DNA of 64,000 bases from Aliiglaciecola lipolytica E3 (GCF_000314975.1 NZ_BAEN01000049.1:155434-219433); one strand, 5' to 3'; shown: positions 36,738-45,781, counted from the first letter of the stretch. Notes: a model not told the origin generated them from the sequence alone. Numbers and translations are program-made.

Positions 36738-37364
36738 ATGAAAAAATCAATAATTGCAGTTTCGTTATCCGCTTTGATTATGTCTGGCTGTGCAACTAAC
36801 GCGAGTAATACTCAAAAAGGTGCTGGAATAGGTGCCGTGGTAGGCGCGATTGCGGGTAAAGGAACCGGAGATAACGACAAGAGCCGCTATGTATGGGGAG
36901 CTGCATTAGGTGCACTTGCCGGTGGTGCCATTGGCGCATACATGGATAAACAAGAAGAAGAATTCCGTGAAGAACTCGCTCAAAGTGGTGTGGAAGTGTA
37001 CCGAGAAGGAGACAGTATTCGATTAGCCATTCCTGGCAACATTACCTTTGAAACGGCCAAGGCGTCAATCGTCACTGATTTTTATCCAGTACTGAATGAT
37101 GTCGCCAAAGTCATTAATCGCTATGAAAAAACGCGTTTAAGCATTGAAGGTCACACAGATTCAGTAGGTGACGCAAACTATAATCAACAGTTATCCATGC
37201 AACGGGCCAATAGTGTGGCAGCTTACTTAGAATCAAACGGAGTGGCAGTGAATCGCTTACAAACGGTAGGTTATGGTGAGTCACAGCCGGTTGCCTCTAA
37301 TGACTCTGCTAGTGGGCGACAGCAGAACCGCCGTGTAGAGCTGCGAATCATCCCTATAAAATAA
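36738..37364 (+). CDS. OmpA-family lipoprotein with glycine zipper (YiaD-like)
   Basis: 208 residues. A lipoprotein signal ends in MSGC (Cys18). A glycine-zipper region follows (about 28-70: GAGIGAVVGAIAGKG, GAALGALAGGAIGAYMD), then an OmpA peptidoglycan-binding domain (about 90-205) with LSIEGHTDSVGDANYNQQLSMQRA and the terminal GRQQNRRVELRI. It is likely an outer-membrane lipoprotein bound to peptidoglycan, like E. coli YiaD. It is monocistronic, with a terminator 26 bases after the stop. Confidence 0.93.
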   Translation: MKKSIIAVSLSALIMSGCATNASNTQKGAGIGAVVGAIAGKGTGDNDKSRYVWGAALGALAGGAIGAYMDKQEEEFREELAQSGVEVYREGDSIRLAIPGNITFETAKASIVTDFYPVLNDVAKVINRYEKTRLSIEGHTDSVGDANYNQQLSMQRANSVAAYLESNGVAVNRLQTVGYGESQPVASNDSASGRQQNRRVELRIIPIK

Positions 37365-37389
37365 TTTAGTGTGATATTCGTGAGGTTGA

Positions 37390-37422
37390 CAAAAATCGGT
37401 TTCATTTGAAGCCGATTTTTTT
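37390..37422 (+). terminator. Rho-independent terminator of the OmpA-family gene
   Basis: AAAAATCGG...GAAGCCGATTTTTTTT hairpin; the run of eight T follows the stem directly. Confidence 0.88.
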
Positions 37423-37485
37423 TGATGCGTTTATAATAGCGACTGATTAAAATAGGCTAATCAGCTAATAATAATTAGAGCATAA

Positions 37486-38283
37486 ATGTATTTAAATAAA
37501 GAATGGAGAATACTGACTATTGGTGATGGTGATCTCTCTTTTTCCTGGTCTATTTTCAATGATATTGGTGCAAAGCATATTTCAGCATCAGTGTTAGACA
37601 GCATTCCCGAATTGACTGCTAAATATCAAGATAATCAGTTAGTAAATCTGCATGCTAATCAAATTACAGTATTTGATCAGTTAGATATTTTAAACCCAAG
37701 CAGCTTTTCTCCAACTTTGTCTAAGTCGTTTGACCTCGTTATTTTTCAGTTCCCCTTAATTCCTAGTTTTAGCAGTAAAGCAGAATTTGATTCAAAAGGT
37801 AAATTCGATAAGAACACATTAAACCGGCAATTGATTTGGAGTTTTTTATATCAATGTTTTGATTTTTTCTTAGATCCCAATGGACAACAACTGGCGTATA
37901 TTACTTCTAAAGATGTTAAGCCTTATGCCCATTGGAATATCGAAAACCTTAATCCGTTTCCTACTAAGATTGCTTTTCTAGGTTGGATGCCATTCGCTCA
38001 AGCTAAATTTCCGAGCTATCAATTGCGCAATGTTGATCGAGACAAGGTGTTGAAGTCAACCGCTAGTAAAACCTACGTTTGGGGCAAGGCAAATCAAGAT
38101 TATGCAGAGCTGAACCTCAAGCAAAGTCCTAAATTTTTGGCCAACCACTGTGACTTATGTGGCAAAGGTCCTTTTACCCAAGAGATTGATAGGCAAATAC
38201 ATCAAGCGTCATTTGCACATCAACGGTTAGCTAAATATGAGCGGCTCTGGCAAAATTTTTTGGACGATAATCATGTTCAATAA
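37486..38283 (+). CDS. BMT5-like (DUF2431) Rossmann methyltransferase
   Basis: 265 residues. ILTIGDGDLSFSWSI (10-24) matches motif I of the BMT5/DUF2431 class, whose eukaryotic members methylate U2634 N3 of 25S rRNA. An acidic-to-hydrophobic strand with FDLVIFQFPLIPSF (about 85-98) matches the catalytic-site strand with an N/DFPH-like motif reduced here to QFPL. The C-terminal 45 residues hold HCDLCGKGPF (Cys222, Cys225) plus His239 and His245, suggesting a zinc-binding module. The rRNA target, if any, is unknown in bacteria. It is a single gene followed by an acetyltransferase. Confidence 0.75.
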   Translation: MYLNKEWRILTIGDGDLSFSWSIFNDIGAKHISASVLDSIPELTAKYQDNQLVNLHANQITVFDQLDILNPSSFSPTLSKSFDLVIFQFPLIPSFSSKAEFDSKGKFDKNTLNRQLIWSFLYQCFDFFLDPNGQQLAYITSKDVKPYAHWNIENLNPFPTKIAFLGWMPFAQAKFPSYQLRNVDRDKVLKSTASKTYVWGKANQDYAELNLKQSPKFLANHCDLCGKGPFTQEIDRQIHQASFAHQRLAKYERLWQNFLDDNHVQ

Positions 38284-38387
38284 TATTAAACTTATTCGCC
38301 AGCTTATGCCTATTTATCATTGCCAATGATTCGAACTCAAGAATCAATTCATTTACAGTAATTTTCAGATATACAAGGCGTATCTTT

Positions 38388-38957
38388 ATGAGTGAGCTAG
38401 ACGAAAAGCAGAAAATGTTAATTGGCATGGAATATTTTCCAAGCAATAAGCTGCTACAAACGCAGCGATTGCATGCAAAAACCCGATGCCACCAATTCAA
38501 CCAATTAGCTCCCAAAGAATTTAAGCAAGGAATGAGATTGCTCAAGGCGTTATTTGGTAGCTGTTATAACTTTTGGATAGAACCACATTTTTATTGTGAC
38601 TATGGTTTCAATATTCATTTGGGCAAAAATTTTTATGCAAATCACGGAACCGTTATCTTAGATGCAGCGCCAGTTACGATCGGAGATGATGTGCTTTTTG
38701 CGCCAGGTGTACTAATTTCAACAGCCACTCATCCGAAAAATCCGCAGAAGCGTAAAAAAGGCATTGAGACAGCTCATGCCATCACCATAGGTCATGGTGT
38801 ATGGGTGGGAATGGGGGCTAAAATATTACCCGGAGTAACTATTGGCGATAACGCCATCATTGGGGCTGGGGCTGTGGTCAATAAAGATGTTTTACCTAAC
38901 ACCACTGTGGCCGGTGTTCCGGCTATGATAATTGATTCCAATAACCACTCTGACTAA
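38388..38957 (+). CDS. Sugar O-acetyltransferase (Maa/NodL-like, hexapeptide repeat)
   Basis: 189 residues, typical of the maltose/galactoside acetyltransferase family. The N-terminal Maa motif is seen (EKQKMLIGMEYFP), then left-handed beta-helix repeats (about 75-180). The catalytic His lies in STATHPKNP, followed by HAITIGHGVWVGMGAKILPGVTIGDNAIIGAGAVVNKDV. It would acetylate a sugar hydroxyl with acetyl-CoA; the natural substrate is uncertain. There is no obvious operon partner. Confidence 0.92.
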   Translation: MSELDEKQKMLIGMEYFPSNKLLQTQRLHAKTRCHQFNQLAPKEFKQGMRLLKALFGSCYNFWIEPHFYCDYGFNIHLGKNFYANHGTVILDAAPVTIGDDVLFAPGVLISTATHPKNPQKRKKGIETAHAITIGHGVWVGMGAKILPGVTIGDNAIIGAGAVVNKDVLPNTTVAGVPAMIIDSNNHSD

Positions 38958-38998
38958 CAAGACTTTTGATAAACGCTAACCGTCAACGGAAATAACCT

Positions 38999-39739
38999 AT
39001 GCAAGAAATTATCACTACTTTGGAAAATAATGTGCTAACGATTAAATTTAATCGGCCAGCACAAAAGAATGCCATTAATCAACAAATGTATAGTGAATTA
39101 GCCGAAGGTTTGAAACGCAGTCTCACAGATGATCAGATTCATTGTGTACTCATTTGTGCCCAAGGGGATACATTTACCGCCGGTAATGATTTAAATGACT
39201 TTTTGCAACCTAACGTAACGCAAGAATCGCCAGTGCAGCAGTTTTTACACGGCCTAACTGTAATGAATAAACCCTTGATTGCCGCTGTAAATGGCCAAGC
39301 AATAGGTATAGGGCTAACCATGCTGTTGCATTGTGATATTGTTCTAGCGGCAAAATCAGCCAGTTTTACTGCACCCTTTACTAAATTAGGCTTGGTGCCA
39401 GAAGCCGCTTCATCTATGTTACTTCCTAATATCGTAGGGCCCGCTGTAGCAAATGATATTTTGTTGGCAGGCAGAACGCTAAATAGCGCAGAAGCGCTAA
39501 GCTTTGGATTGGTATCTAGAGTTACCGATGATGAAAATCTTACCGAATTGGCTTTGCAGGTCAGTCAGCATGTGGCAAGTTTGCCTATCAATGCAATGAT
39601 GAAAAGCAAACAGTTAATCCGTGGGGCGCAGCGGGACAGCATCAAAGCACAGATGGGCAAAGAAAATATTGAATTTGCTAATCAATTAGCATCAGATGAA
39701 TTTAAACAAGCGGTTGCAGCTTATTTTAGCCGAGCTTAA
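38999..39739 (+). CDS. Enoyl-CoA hydratase/isomerase family protein
   Basis: 246 residues, crotonase fold. The oxyanion-hole motifs are FTAGNDLNDF (about 59-68) and VNGQAIGIGLTMLLHCDIVLA. The acidic residue in LGLVPEAASSMLLP (Glu) fits the isomerase-like class; the glutamate normally in GGGxE is replaced (GIGLTM), so full hydratase activity is doubtful. It resembles the PaaG/Eci-like proteins. It begins 41 bases after the acetyltransferase on the same strand. Substrate unknown. Confidence 0.88.
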   Translation: MQEIITTLENNVLTIKFNRPAQKNAINQQMYSELAEGLKRSLTDDQIHCVLICAQGDTFTAGNDLNDFLQPNVTQESPVQQFLHGLTVMNKPLIAAVNGQAIGIGLTMLLHCDIVLAAKSASFTAPFTKLGLVPEAASSMLLPNIVGPAVANDILLAGRTLNSAEALSFGLVSRVTDDENLTELALQVSQHVASLPINAMMKSKQLIRGAQRDSIKAQMGKENIEFANQLASDEFKQAVAAYFSRA

Positions 39740-39746
39740 AAACTGA

Positions 39747-39788
39747 AAACCGGTATTATTTAATATCCTTACGTTACAATACCGGTTT
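39747..39788 (+). terminator. Hairpin after the enoyl-CoA hydratase gene
   Basis: AAACCGGTATT and AATACCGGTTT form a perfect 11-bp stem with a 20-base loop, starting 7 bases after the stop. The T-run is only three bases, so terminator function is likely but not certain. Confidence 0.55.
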
Positions 39789-39814
39789 AATCAAAACACG
39801 AGTGATTACGTATT

Positions 39815-40432
39815 TTGCTACAGAACCTGAGTTTATTGAGCGCACTTGAAGATATTTTATTAACCGACAACGGTGCGAATATTGAATCTCAACCTATCAG
39901 TGAATATAGGCTGATCACTAAGCTCCAAAAGCCTCCTTATTCGTTGTTTGATAGCGAAGCACTGCGCGAACCATTAGCTATGTTTCGTTGCCATTTTGTG
40001 TTGTTTCATCATTTATATCAACTTCAAAATAGTTGGATTAAACAAGGCAAGGGCAAGTTAACTATTCATACGACAAAAATAGTACTTACCCCTTTAAAGC
40101 CCAGCCAACACGTTATTGAATTACCAGATCCACTGAGAGATTATTATCTTGATTGGCAAAACTTTGATAAAACGAATACACAGGATGTTGAAGATTTACT
40201 TGATAGCTTCTGGCAAAAGATGGCCTCGGATCCGCAGATCACTTCCCCTCAAGATAAACAATCGGCACTCTCAATTTTAGAGTTAACTGAACCATTTGAG
40301 CTAAAAACTTTAAAGCAAGCATATCGAGCGAAACAACACCAACACCACCCAGACAAAGGTGGAGATGCCGGCAAAAGCAAGCAGTTACAATGGGCTTATT
40401 ATGTGTTGAAAAGAGAGTTTCACTCCCAATAA
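39815..40432 (+). CDS. DnaJ-related protein with C-terminal J domain
   Basis: 205 residues beginning at TTG 39815, because an in-frame stop lies 12 bases upstream and no ATG or GTG is available. The N-terminal ~120 residues match the DNAJ_related region found in gammaproteobacteria (NPxxEFQL-type, here ENLSLLSALEDILL). The last 45 residues are a J domain with the essential HPD motif in HHPDKGGD. It probably stimulates DnaK. The helical N-terminal domain has no known role. The gene stands alone ahead of the aroF promoter region. Confidence 0.85.
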   Translation: MLQNLSLLSALEDILLTDNGANIESQPISEYRLITKLQKPPYSLFDSEALREPLAMFRCHFVLFHHLYQLQNSWIKQGKGKLTIHTTKIVLTPLKPSQHVIELPDPLRDYYLDWQNFDKTNTQDVEDLLDSFWQKMASDPQITSPQDKQSALSILELTEPFELKTLKQAYRAKQHQHHPDKGGDAGKSKQLQWAYYVLKREFHSQ

Positions 40433-40791
40433 CGATTTCACAAGATTACATTAAAGTTAGCTCGGATTAATTCAAAAAAATGTTATTTGTGCGTTCCCAT
40501 AGGGTGCTTTTCTAGTTTGTATTTTATTGCTGCTTATTTGCGATAGTGACTTTTCTCGTTTTTCGGCATGAGTATCTTTTCAGCTAAACAAGGACTAACT
40601 ATTTAATATAATCGTGTAGCAAACGAGCGAATACTGAGGTTTTTGAAAATACCGGTTGCACTGACCTATAAAGGCTGGTAAAAAGTCAAGCCTGTTTCGA
40701 AAATTGATATTTAATCATCTGTATTTAAAAGTTTACACTGTTTTTCTTTTTAAGTATTTCATTTATTAGCTGTAGGTAAACCAAGATAGTT
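40433..40791. other. Regulatory region upstream of aroF
   Basis: 359 bases without a gene. It holds a TyrR-like box at 40720-40737 and presumably the aroF promoter. I found no leader peptide and no terminator hairpin, so attenuation is not indicated. Confidence 0.6.
40720..40737 (+). promoter_or_regulatory. Candidate TyrR box upstream of aroF-tyrA
   Basis: TGTATTTAAAAGTTTACA fits the 18-base TyrR consensus TGTAAA-N6-TTTACA with a perfect right half and four of six in the left half. It is 54 bases before the aroF ATG. In E. coli aroF-tyrA is repressed by TyrR with tyrosine; I infer the same here. Confidence 0.6.
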
Positions 40792-41883
40792 ATGCAAAAA
40801 GATTTAGTAAATAACGTACACGTTAGTGCCGAAGACGTGTTAGTCACACCAGAGCAATTAGCTCAAGAATTGCCAGTTAGTGCAAAAGCGTTAAAAGCGA
40901 TTGAAGATTCACGCGCAATTATCAGTGACATTATTCATCGCCGAGATCATCGCTTGTTAGTCATCTCTGGACCTTGCTCTATTCATGACATTGAGTCAGC
41001 AAAAGAATATGCGTTAAAGTTGAAAGATTTGCATGAGTCATGCAAAGACACTTTGTATATCGTCATGCGTGTTTATTTTGAAAAACCGAGAACCACTGTC
41101 GGTTGGAAAGGTATGATAAATGATCCGGCACTGGACGGCTCATTTAATATTGAGGCGGGACTACGTAAAGCTCGCGAATTACTTATTTGGTTGGCCGATT
41201 TAGAAATCCCCTTAGCGACTGAAGCTCTAGATCCTATTAGTCCTCAGTATTTGGCCGAATTATTTAGCTGGTCTGCTATTGGAGCTAGAACCTCAGAATC
41301 GCAAACGCACCGTGAAATGGCAAGTGGCCTTTCTATGCCCGTTGGATTTAAAAATGGCACAGACGGCAGTCTTGGTATCGCCATTAATGCATTACAATCT
41401 GCTGCTTCTGGTCATAGTTTTATGGGGATCAATAAACAGGGTCAGGTGAGTGTAATTAAGACTCAAGGCAACCCTGATGGTCACATCATTCTGCGTGGTG
41501 GTAAACAACCTAACTATGATTCAGTGTGTGTCTCAGAATGTGAAATTGAATTACGAAATGCGAATTTACATGCAGGTTTGGTAGTTGATTGTAGTCATGC
41601 GAACTCGAGTAAAGATTACCGTCGCCAACCACTAGTAGCACAGAATGTCGTGAATCAGATTTTAGAGGGTAACCAATCGGTTATCGGTATAATGTTAGAA
41701 AGTCATTTGAATGCTGGTAATCAAAAAAGTGACGGTAAGCTGCCGAGTGAGCTAGACTACGGTGTTTCCATTACAGATGGTTGTATTAATTGGGAAGATA
41801 CGGAAGAATTAATTAACCGTTCCAGAGAAAAGCTCATTACTGTATTGCCAATGAGATTAAATAAATTGAAAGATTCTGCTTAA
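40792..41883 (+). CDS. aroF: 3-deoxy-7-phosphoheptulonate synthase (Tyr-type AroF)
   Basis: 363 residues, class I-alpha DAHP synthase; it joins phosphoenolpyruvate and erythrose 4-phosphate at the entry to the shikimate pathway. GPCSIHD (60-66) holds the metal-binding cysteine. Further motifs are [45 protein letters not shown] and the metal ligands in [11 protein letters not shown]. The choice of AroF over AroG/AroH comes from the neighbour tyrA, 13 bases downstream, and the TyrR-like box; feedback specificity cannot be read with certainty. Confidence 0.93.
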   Translation: MQKDLVNNVHVSAEDVLVTPEQLAQELPVSAKALKAIEDSRAIISDIIHRRDHRLLVISGPCSIHDIESAKEYALKLKDLHESCKDTLYIVMRVYFEKPRTTVGWKGMINDPALDGSFNIEAGLRKARELLIWLADLEIPLATEALDPISPQYLAELFSWSAIGARTSESQTHREMASGLSMPVGFKNGTDGSLGIAINALQSAASGHSFMGINKQGQVSVIKTQGNPDGHIILRGGKQPNYDSVCVSECEIELRNANLHAGLVVDCSHANSSKDYRRQPLVAQNVVNQILEGNQSVIGIMLESHLNAGNQKSDGKLPSELDYGVSITDGCINWEDTEELINRSREKLITVLPMRLNKLKDSA

Positions 41884-41896
41884 AGGTACTATTAGC

Positions 41897-43042
41897 ATGC
41901 CAGAAACTTCTATTTCGCTTGACGAATTGCGCGTTAAAATTGATCAACTAGATAGCCAATTGGTGGATATTCTAGCTCAGCGGGCGAAGTTAACTACACA
42001 AGTGGGTGAATTTAAAAGTCGTACTGGTATGCCTATTTATGTACCAAGCAGAGAAGCGGAACTAATTGAAAAGCGTCGTAGCGAAGCGGATGCTAAAGGT
42101 GTTCCGCCTAACTTAATCGAAGACCTATTGCGTAGAATAATGCGTGAGTCATACCAAACACAAAATAACCAATACCTATGTAAAGCCCCACAAATTAACA
42201 AGATTGTAGTGGTTGGCGGTGCAGGTGCCTTGGGACGTATTTTTGTTGATATGTTTACACGCAGTGGATACGCGGTGACAGTCTTGGAACAAAATGACTG
42301 GTTAAACGCTGCAGAAATATTAGCTGACAGTGAATTGGTACTGGTAGCTGTGCCGATTAAACTCACAGAAAAAATTATTTTCAAGTTGGGACCTTTGTTG
42401 CCCAAAGATTGTATTTTGGCGGATGTCACCAGTACCAAGTTAAAGCCTTTACAGGCAATGATGGAAAGCCATCCTGGCCCAGTGGTGGGACTACATCCTA
42501 TGTTTGGCCCTGATGTACAAAGTTTGGTTAAACAAGTCGTGGTGGTGTGTGAAGGACGTCAGGCTGAGGCTTATCAGTGGCTCGTAGACCAAATTAAGAT
42601 TTGGGGGGCAATTGTACATGAAAGCACGGCTAAAGAGCATGATGACGCCATGGCATTTATCCAAGTAATGCGTCACTTTAGTAGTTTTGTCTATGGTGCG
42701 CATTTAGCTGGCGAAGATCCTGAGCTGACTCAATTGGTGGCGTTTAGCTCTCCCATTTATCGCTTGGAGCTGGCGATGGTGGGGCGATTATTTGCACAGG
42801 ATCCCGAGCTCTATGCAGATATTATATTTACTAATGCTGAGAGTATCGGTTTACTCAAACGATTCCGAGATCGTTTTGATGATGCACTTACATTGCTTGA
42901 AAATGGCGATAAAGGCGAGTTTGTTAAGCAGTTTTTTGCAATCGGTCATTGGTTTGGACCTTACGCCAAACAATGTTTGGTAAGTAGTAAGAAGTTGTTA
43001 TTGAAAGCTGATGACGACCGAGTAATGAATATCGACGAATAG
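41897..43042 (+). CDS. tyrA: Chorismate mutase / prephenate dehydrogenase TyrA
   Basis: 381 residues, bifunctional as in E. coli (373). The N-terminal AroQ chorismate mutase (about 1-90) has [22 protein letters not shown]. The dehydrogenase has the NAD motif GGAGALG (107-113) and [22 protein letters not shown] and the helix with [15 protein letters not shown]. It converts chorismate to prephenate and then 4-hydroxyphenylpyruvate for tyrosine synthesis. It is co-transcribed with aroF and converges with pheA over a shared terminator. Confidence 0.97.
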   Translation: MPETSISLDELRVKIDQLDSQLVDILAQRAKLTTQVGEFKSRTGMPIYVPSREAELIEKRRSEADAKGVPPNLIEDLLRRIMRESYQTQNNQYLCKAPQINKIVVVGGAGALGRIFVDMFTRSGYAVTVLEQNDWLNAAEILADSELVLVAVPIKLTEKIIFKLGPLLPKDCILADVTSTKLKPLQAMMESHPGPVVGLHPMFGPDVQSLVKQVVVVCEGRQAEAYQWLVDQIKIWGAIVHESTAKEHDDAMAFIQVMRHFSSFVYGAHLAGEDPELTQLVAFSSPIYRLELAMVGRLFAQDPELYADIIFTNAESIGLLKRFRDRFDDALTLLENGDKGEFVKQFFAIGHWFGPYAKQCLVSSKKLLLKADDDRVMNIDE

Positions 43043-43048
43043 TGCTTT

Positions 43049-43084
43049 CACAGTTTCGCCTACAAAGGAGAAACTGTGTCTTTT
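43049..43084. terminator. Terminator between convergent tyrA and pheA
   Basis: CACAGTTTC / GAAACTGTG, 9-bp stem with a 12-base loop, followed by TCTTTT on the plus strand. It may serve both genes. Confidence 0.65.
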
Positions 43085-43102
43085 GATCCCACAATGTCTT
43101 CT

Positions 43103-44284
43103 TTATTCGGCTAAAGCATTAACCGCGGCTACTTTTGTGGCATTTATTTCTTCATTAGGGTAACAGCCCAATACTTTAAAATAACGGGTTGTGGCAGCTA
43201 ATTCCTCTAAGGCTTTTTGCATCGGTCCATCTTGTACATTGCCCTCAACATCGATATAAAACATTTCTTCCCAAGGATTGCCAGCTATGGGTCTAGATTC
43301 TAATTTAGTCATATTGATTTGATTGTTTTTGATGATCAATAGCGCATCAACCAATGCCCCGGGTTTTTGCACTGTAGACATCACTAAGGTGGTTTTTGCT
43401 GGCACTTGTAAAGGCACTTTAACTACATTTCTAGCCACCACAATAAAGCGACTGTGATTTTCTTTTTGATTGGCTAAGTTTGATTTGATTGCTGTTAAGC
43501 CATATAAACTACCACCGGCTTCGCTACCAATTGCAGCGACAGAATCACTATTGATTTGATTGACTGTTAACATGGCAGCAGAAGTACTCTCACAGGGCTT
43601 CACTTCTACGTTACCCAATTCAGCGAGAAAATGGCTACATTGAGCAAATACCTGCGGGTGAGCGTATAACGTACTTATTTTCGAAATATCGGTTTCTTTT
43701 GCCACTAACATCGCATGTTTAATTGGATGAGTTAGCTCACCAATAATTGACAAGCTGGTATGTTGCAATAAGTCGTATACTTCATTAATGCTACCAGAGG
43801 TGGTGTTTTCTATCGGTAATACAGCATAGTCTGCGTGGTTTGATTCTACTTTTTCAACGATTTCTGCAAAACTTGAACAACCTATTTCTAATACTTCGCC
43901 AGCGCGTCTAGAAAAATACTTTTGTGTAGCTAAATAGCTGTAAGATCCCTTGTCGCCTAAAAAGGCAACCCGATTCAAAGGTAAACTGCTTCCAGGATTC
44001 GCGCGCTCCGCCAACAATGCTTGTTGATTTAACACTGAATCTTCAATAATTACATGGAATATTTGAGTGACATAGTGCGGATCAAGACCATATTCTTGGC
44101 CCTTTTTAATCAATCGAATTAAAAGCTGCTCTTCGCGTTTATGATCTCTTACCGGAATTTGATTACGGATCTTAGTTTCTGCGACGCTATTGGTATACTG
44201 TTGGCGCTTAGCTAACAACTCCAACAACTCTGAGTCCAGTGCAGTAATTAGCACCCGTAATTCTTCTAATTCTAAAGTCGACAT
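43103..44284 (-). CDS. pheA: Chorismate mutase / prephenate dehydratase PheA
   Basis: 393 residues from the ATG at 44284, which gives the family start MSTLELEELRVLITALDSELLELLAKRQ. The AroQ mutase (about 1-90) is followed by the dehydratase (about 105-285: RVAFLGDKGSYSYLATQKYF, LPIENTTSGSINEVYDLL). The ACT domain has GALVDALLIIKNNQINMTKLESRP, whose ESRP motif binds phenylalanine. It makes phenylpyruvate and is inhibited by Phe. An in-frame TTG 20 codons upstream would read through the leader hairpin at 44313-44339; I consider it less likely as the start, but note it under findings. Confidence 0.96.
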   Translation of the reverse strand: MSTLELEELRVLITALDSELLELLAKRQQYTNSVAETKIRNQIPVRDHKREEQLLIRLIKKGQEYGLDPHYVTQIFHVIIEDSVLNQQALLAERANPGSSLPLNRVAFLGDKGSYSYLATQKYFSRRAGEVLEIGCSSFAEIVEKVESNHADYAVLPIENTTSGSINEVYDLLQHTSLSIIGELTHPIKHAMLVAKETDISKISTLYAHPQVFAQCSHFLAELGNVEVKPCESTSAAMLTVNQINSDSVAAIGSEAGGSLYGLTAIKSNLANQKENHSRFIVVARNVVKVPLQVPAKTTLVMSTVQKPGALVDALLIIKNNQINMTKLESRPIAGNPWEEMFYIDVEGNVQDGPMQKALEELAATTRYFKVLGCYPNEEINATKVAAVNALAE

Positions 44285-44312
44285 GTTCTTCACTTCAAAT
44301 AAACTAAAAACA

Positions 44313-44339
44313 CAAAACCTCCAGTCACTGGAGGTTTTG
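44313..44339 (-). promoter_or_regulatory. Terminator-like hairpin in the pheA leader (candidate attenuator)
   Basis: A perfect inverted repeat with 13-base arms, CAAAACCTCCAGT and ACTGGAGGTTTTG, around one base, followed on the minus strand by TGTTTTTAG. It lies between a promoter-like TTGACA and the pheA ATG (28 bases from the ATG). It may stop transcription entering pheA, conditional on phenylalanine, or instead end the upstream regulator transcript. Confidence 0.6.
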
Positions 44340-44354
44340 AACAATGTTTTCGAA

Positions 44355-44381
44355 CTTATAAATTCAATGCAATGTTGTCAA
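44355..44381 (-). promoter_or_regulatory. Candidate pheA promoter
   Basis: TTGACA (44376-44381) and TATAAG (44355-44360) with a 15-base spacer, or TAAGTT with 17. The transcript would begin just before the leader hairpin. Confidence 0.5.
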
Positions 44382-44417
44382 TCGCAAGTTGGTATTAGAT
44401 ATTGCAGAATTATATTT

Positions 44418-45218
44418 TTAGCTGCCTAACAAAGTCGCCAGAATCTTGCGTACTTCTTGCGCCTCGAAAGGTTTATCGCACAGAGCGTTAACGCCGGTTT
44501 GTTGAATATTTGCCATGTGTGCACTATCTGCCGCTTCAGAAGTCACCATAATAATGGGAATATGTGATGTATCGGGATTAAAGCGAATGTATTCAGAAAG
44601 TTCACGTCCGTCCATTTCTGGCATATTGTAATCAGTGACAACGAGGTCATATACGTTGTCTTTCAAGAATGTCAGTGCCATTGCGCCATTCTCAGCTTCT
44701 TGTATATTCTTTAACCCCATCCCTTCTAAAACTCGATGGATATGATTTCTTGCTAAGCGACTATCGTCCACTAATAGCACTCTAACGTCATTGATATCAA
44801 ACAACTCTAAATCTAATTCTTCTGAATTAATTAAATCCAAAGTTGCGTTCAACGCTCGTGACAAATGAACAGGCTTAAATGGCTTGGGTAAAATCGCTGC
44901 AACACCAGCTTGTTTAAATTCTTCTAGTTTAGCCACGCGATTTTCGCTGCTGATAAGCATAAAGGGAATGGTGGCAGTTTCAGCGTCACTCTTAATATGT
45001 TTAAGCAGATCTAAACCGGTACCATCTTCAAAATACATGGCACTGACTACGACGTCACTACTATGGGATCTGAGTGCACTTTTTGCCTCGGCAAGGGTGG
45101 AGACCGAATCTACAGATCCTACGTTTTCTTTGATTAATAATGACGAAATTATTTTGCGCTGCGTATCCGAAGGTTCAATCAAAAGAATATTAACGTCGGT
45201 TAACGATATGTGGTTCAT
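44418..45218 (-). CDS. Response regulator with two receiver domains, first degenerate
   Basis: 266 residues consisting of two CheY-like domains only (about 8-125 and 143-262), without output domain. The second is canonical: LLVDDSR, phospho-acceptor in VVTDYNMPEMDG, Thr in VTSE and Lys in CDKPF. In the first, the acceptor position is Ser (VVVSAMYFEDG) and the acidic pair is LLIEPSD, while the Lys (PKPF) remains, so it probably cannot be phosphorylated. Such proteins usually signal to partners such as chemotaxis or phosphorelay components. No kinase gene is adjacent; it lies between yciH and pheA. Confidence 0.9.
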   Translation of the reverse strand: MNHISLTDVNILLIEPSDTQRKIISSLLIKENVGSVDSVSTLAEAKSALRSHSSDVVVSAMYFEDGTGLDLLKHIKSDAETATIPFMLISSENRVAKLEEFKQAGVAAILPKPFKPVHLSRALNATLDLINSEELDLELFDINDVRVLLVDDSRLARNHIHRVLEGMGLKNIQEAENGAMALTFLKDNVYDLVVTDYNMPEMDGRELSEYIRFNPDTSHIPIIMVTSEAADSAHMANIQQTGVNALCDKPFEAQEVRKILATLLGS

Positions 45219-45246
45219 ATACGATCCTGATTATGAGTGAGGGTGA

Positions 45247-45570
45247 TTAACCGCCAGCTAGTTTGACTGTTAAACCTTTCTTTTCGAGAAGTAGTTTGAT
45301 TTTATCGCGGTTATCACCTTGAATTTCAATTAGATCTTGTTTGACTGCACCACCTGTGCCACAACTTTTTTTCAGTTCTGAACACAAATTTTTCAAGCCA
45401 TCCTGGGGTAAATCAATGCCATCTATAATGGTAACGCCTTTACCTTTTCTGCCTTTAGTTTCTCTGCGGATCCTAACAATACCATCACTTTTTTTGGTTT
45501 TCGTTGGGACGTTTTGTTGTGGCTCTATTCGCCCGACACCAGTGCTATATACAAGATTATTTTGCGACAT
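45247..45570 (-). CDS. yciH: SUI1/YciH family translation factor
   Basis: 107 residues (E. coli YciH 108). An N-terminal basic segment is followed by the SUI1 domain: RIRRETKGRKGKGVTIIDGI, LCSELKKSCGTGGAVKQDLIEIQGD and the terminal LLEKKGLTVKLAGG. The family resembles eukaryotic eIF1; in bacteria it affects start-codon fidelity, at least in vitro. It is 28 bases upstream of the double-receiver gene on the same strand. Confidence 0.93.
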   Translation of the reverse strand: MSQNNLVYSTGVGRIEPQQNVPTKTKKSDGIVRIRRETKGRKGKGVTIIDGIDLPQDGLKNLCSELKKSCGTGGAVKQDLIEIQGDNRDKIKLLLEKKGLTVKLAGG

Positions 45571-45781
45571 AATTAAACTTATTCATGCTATCTAGACGCT
45601 TCAGTTTAGACAAATATTGCTAGCATTAAAACCAATACTCAAGGTTCTTCTCAGACAAATTTAGATAAAGATAACATAATGCCTAATTTTCAACCTAAGC
45701 TTGATAATAATAGTTGCCAAATCTTTTCGGTATGCCAAAGTAAGTAACTAATTGAACAATAACTAGTTGATGGAGAAATGA

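Noticed and set aside
39815..39840. ATT or GTG as alternative start of the DnaJ-related gene
   Set aside because: GTG at 39802 is out of frame and an in-frame TGA lies at 39803; TTG 39815 is the only common start codon.
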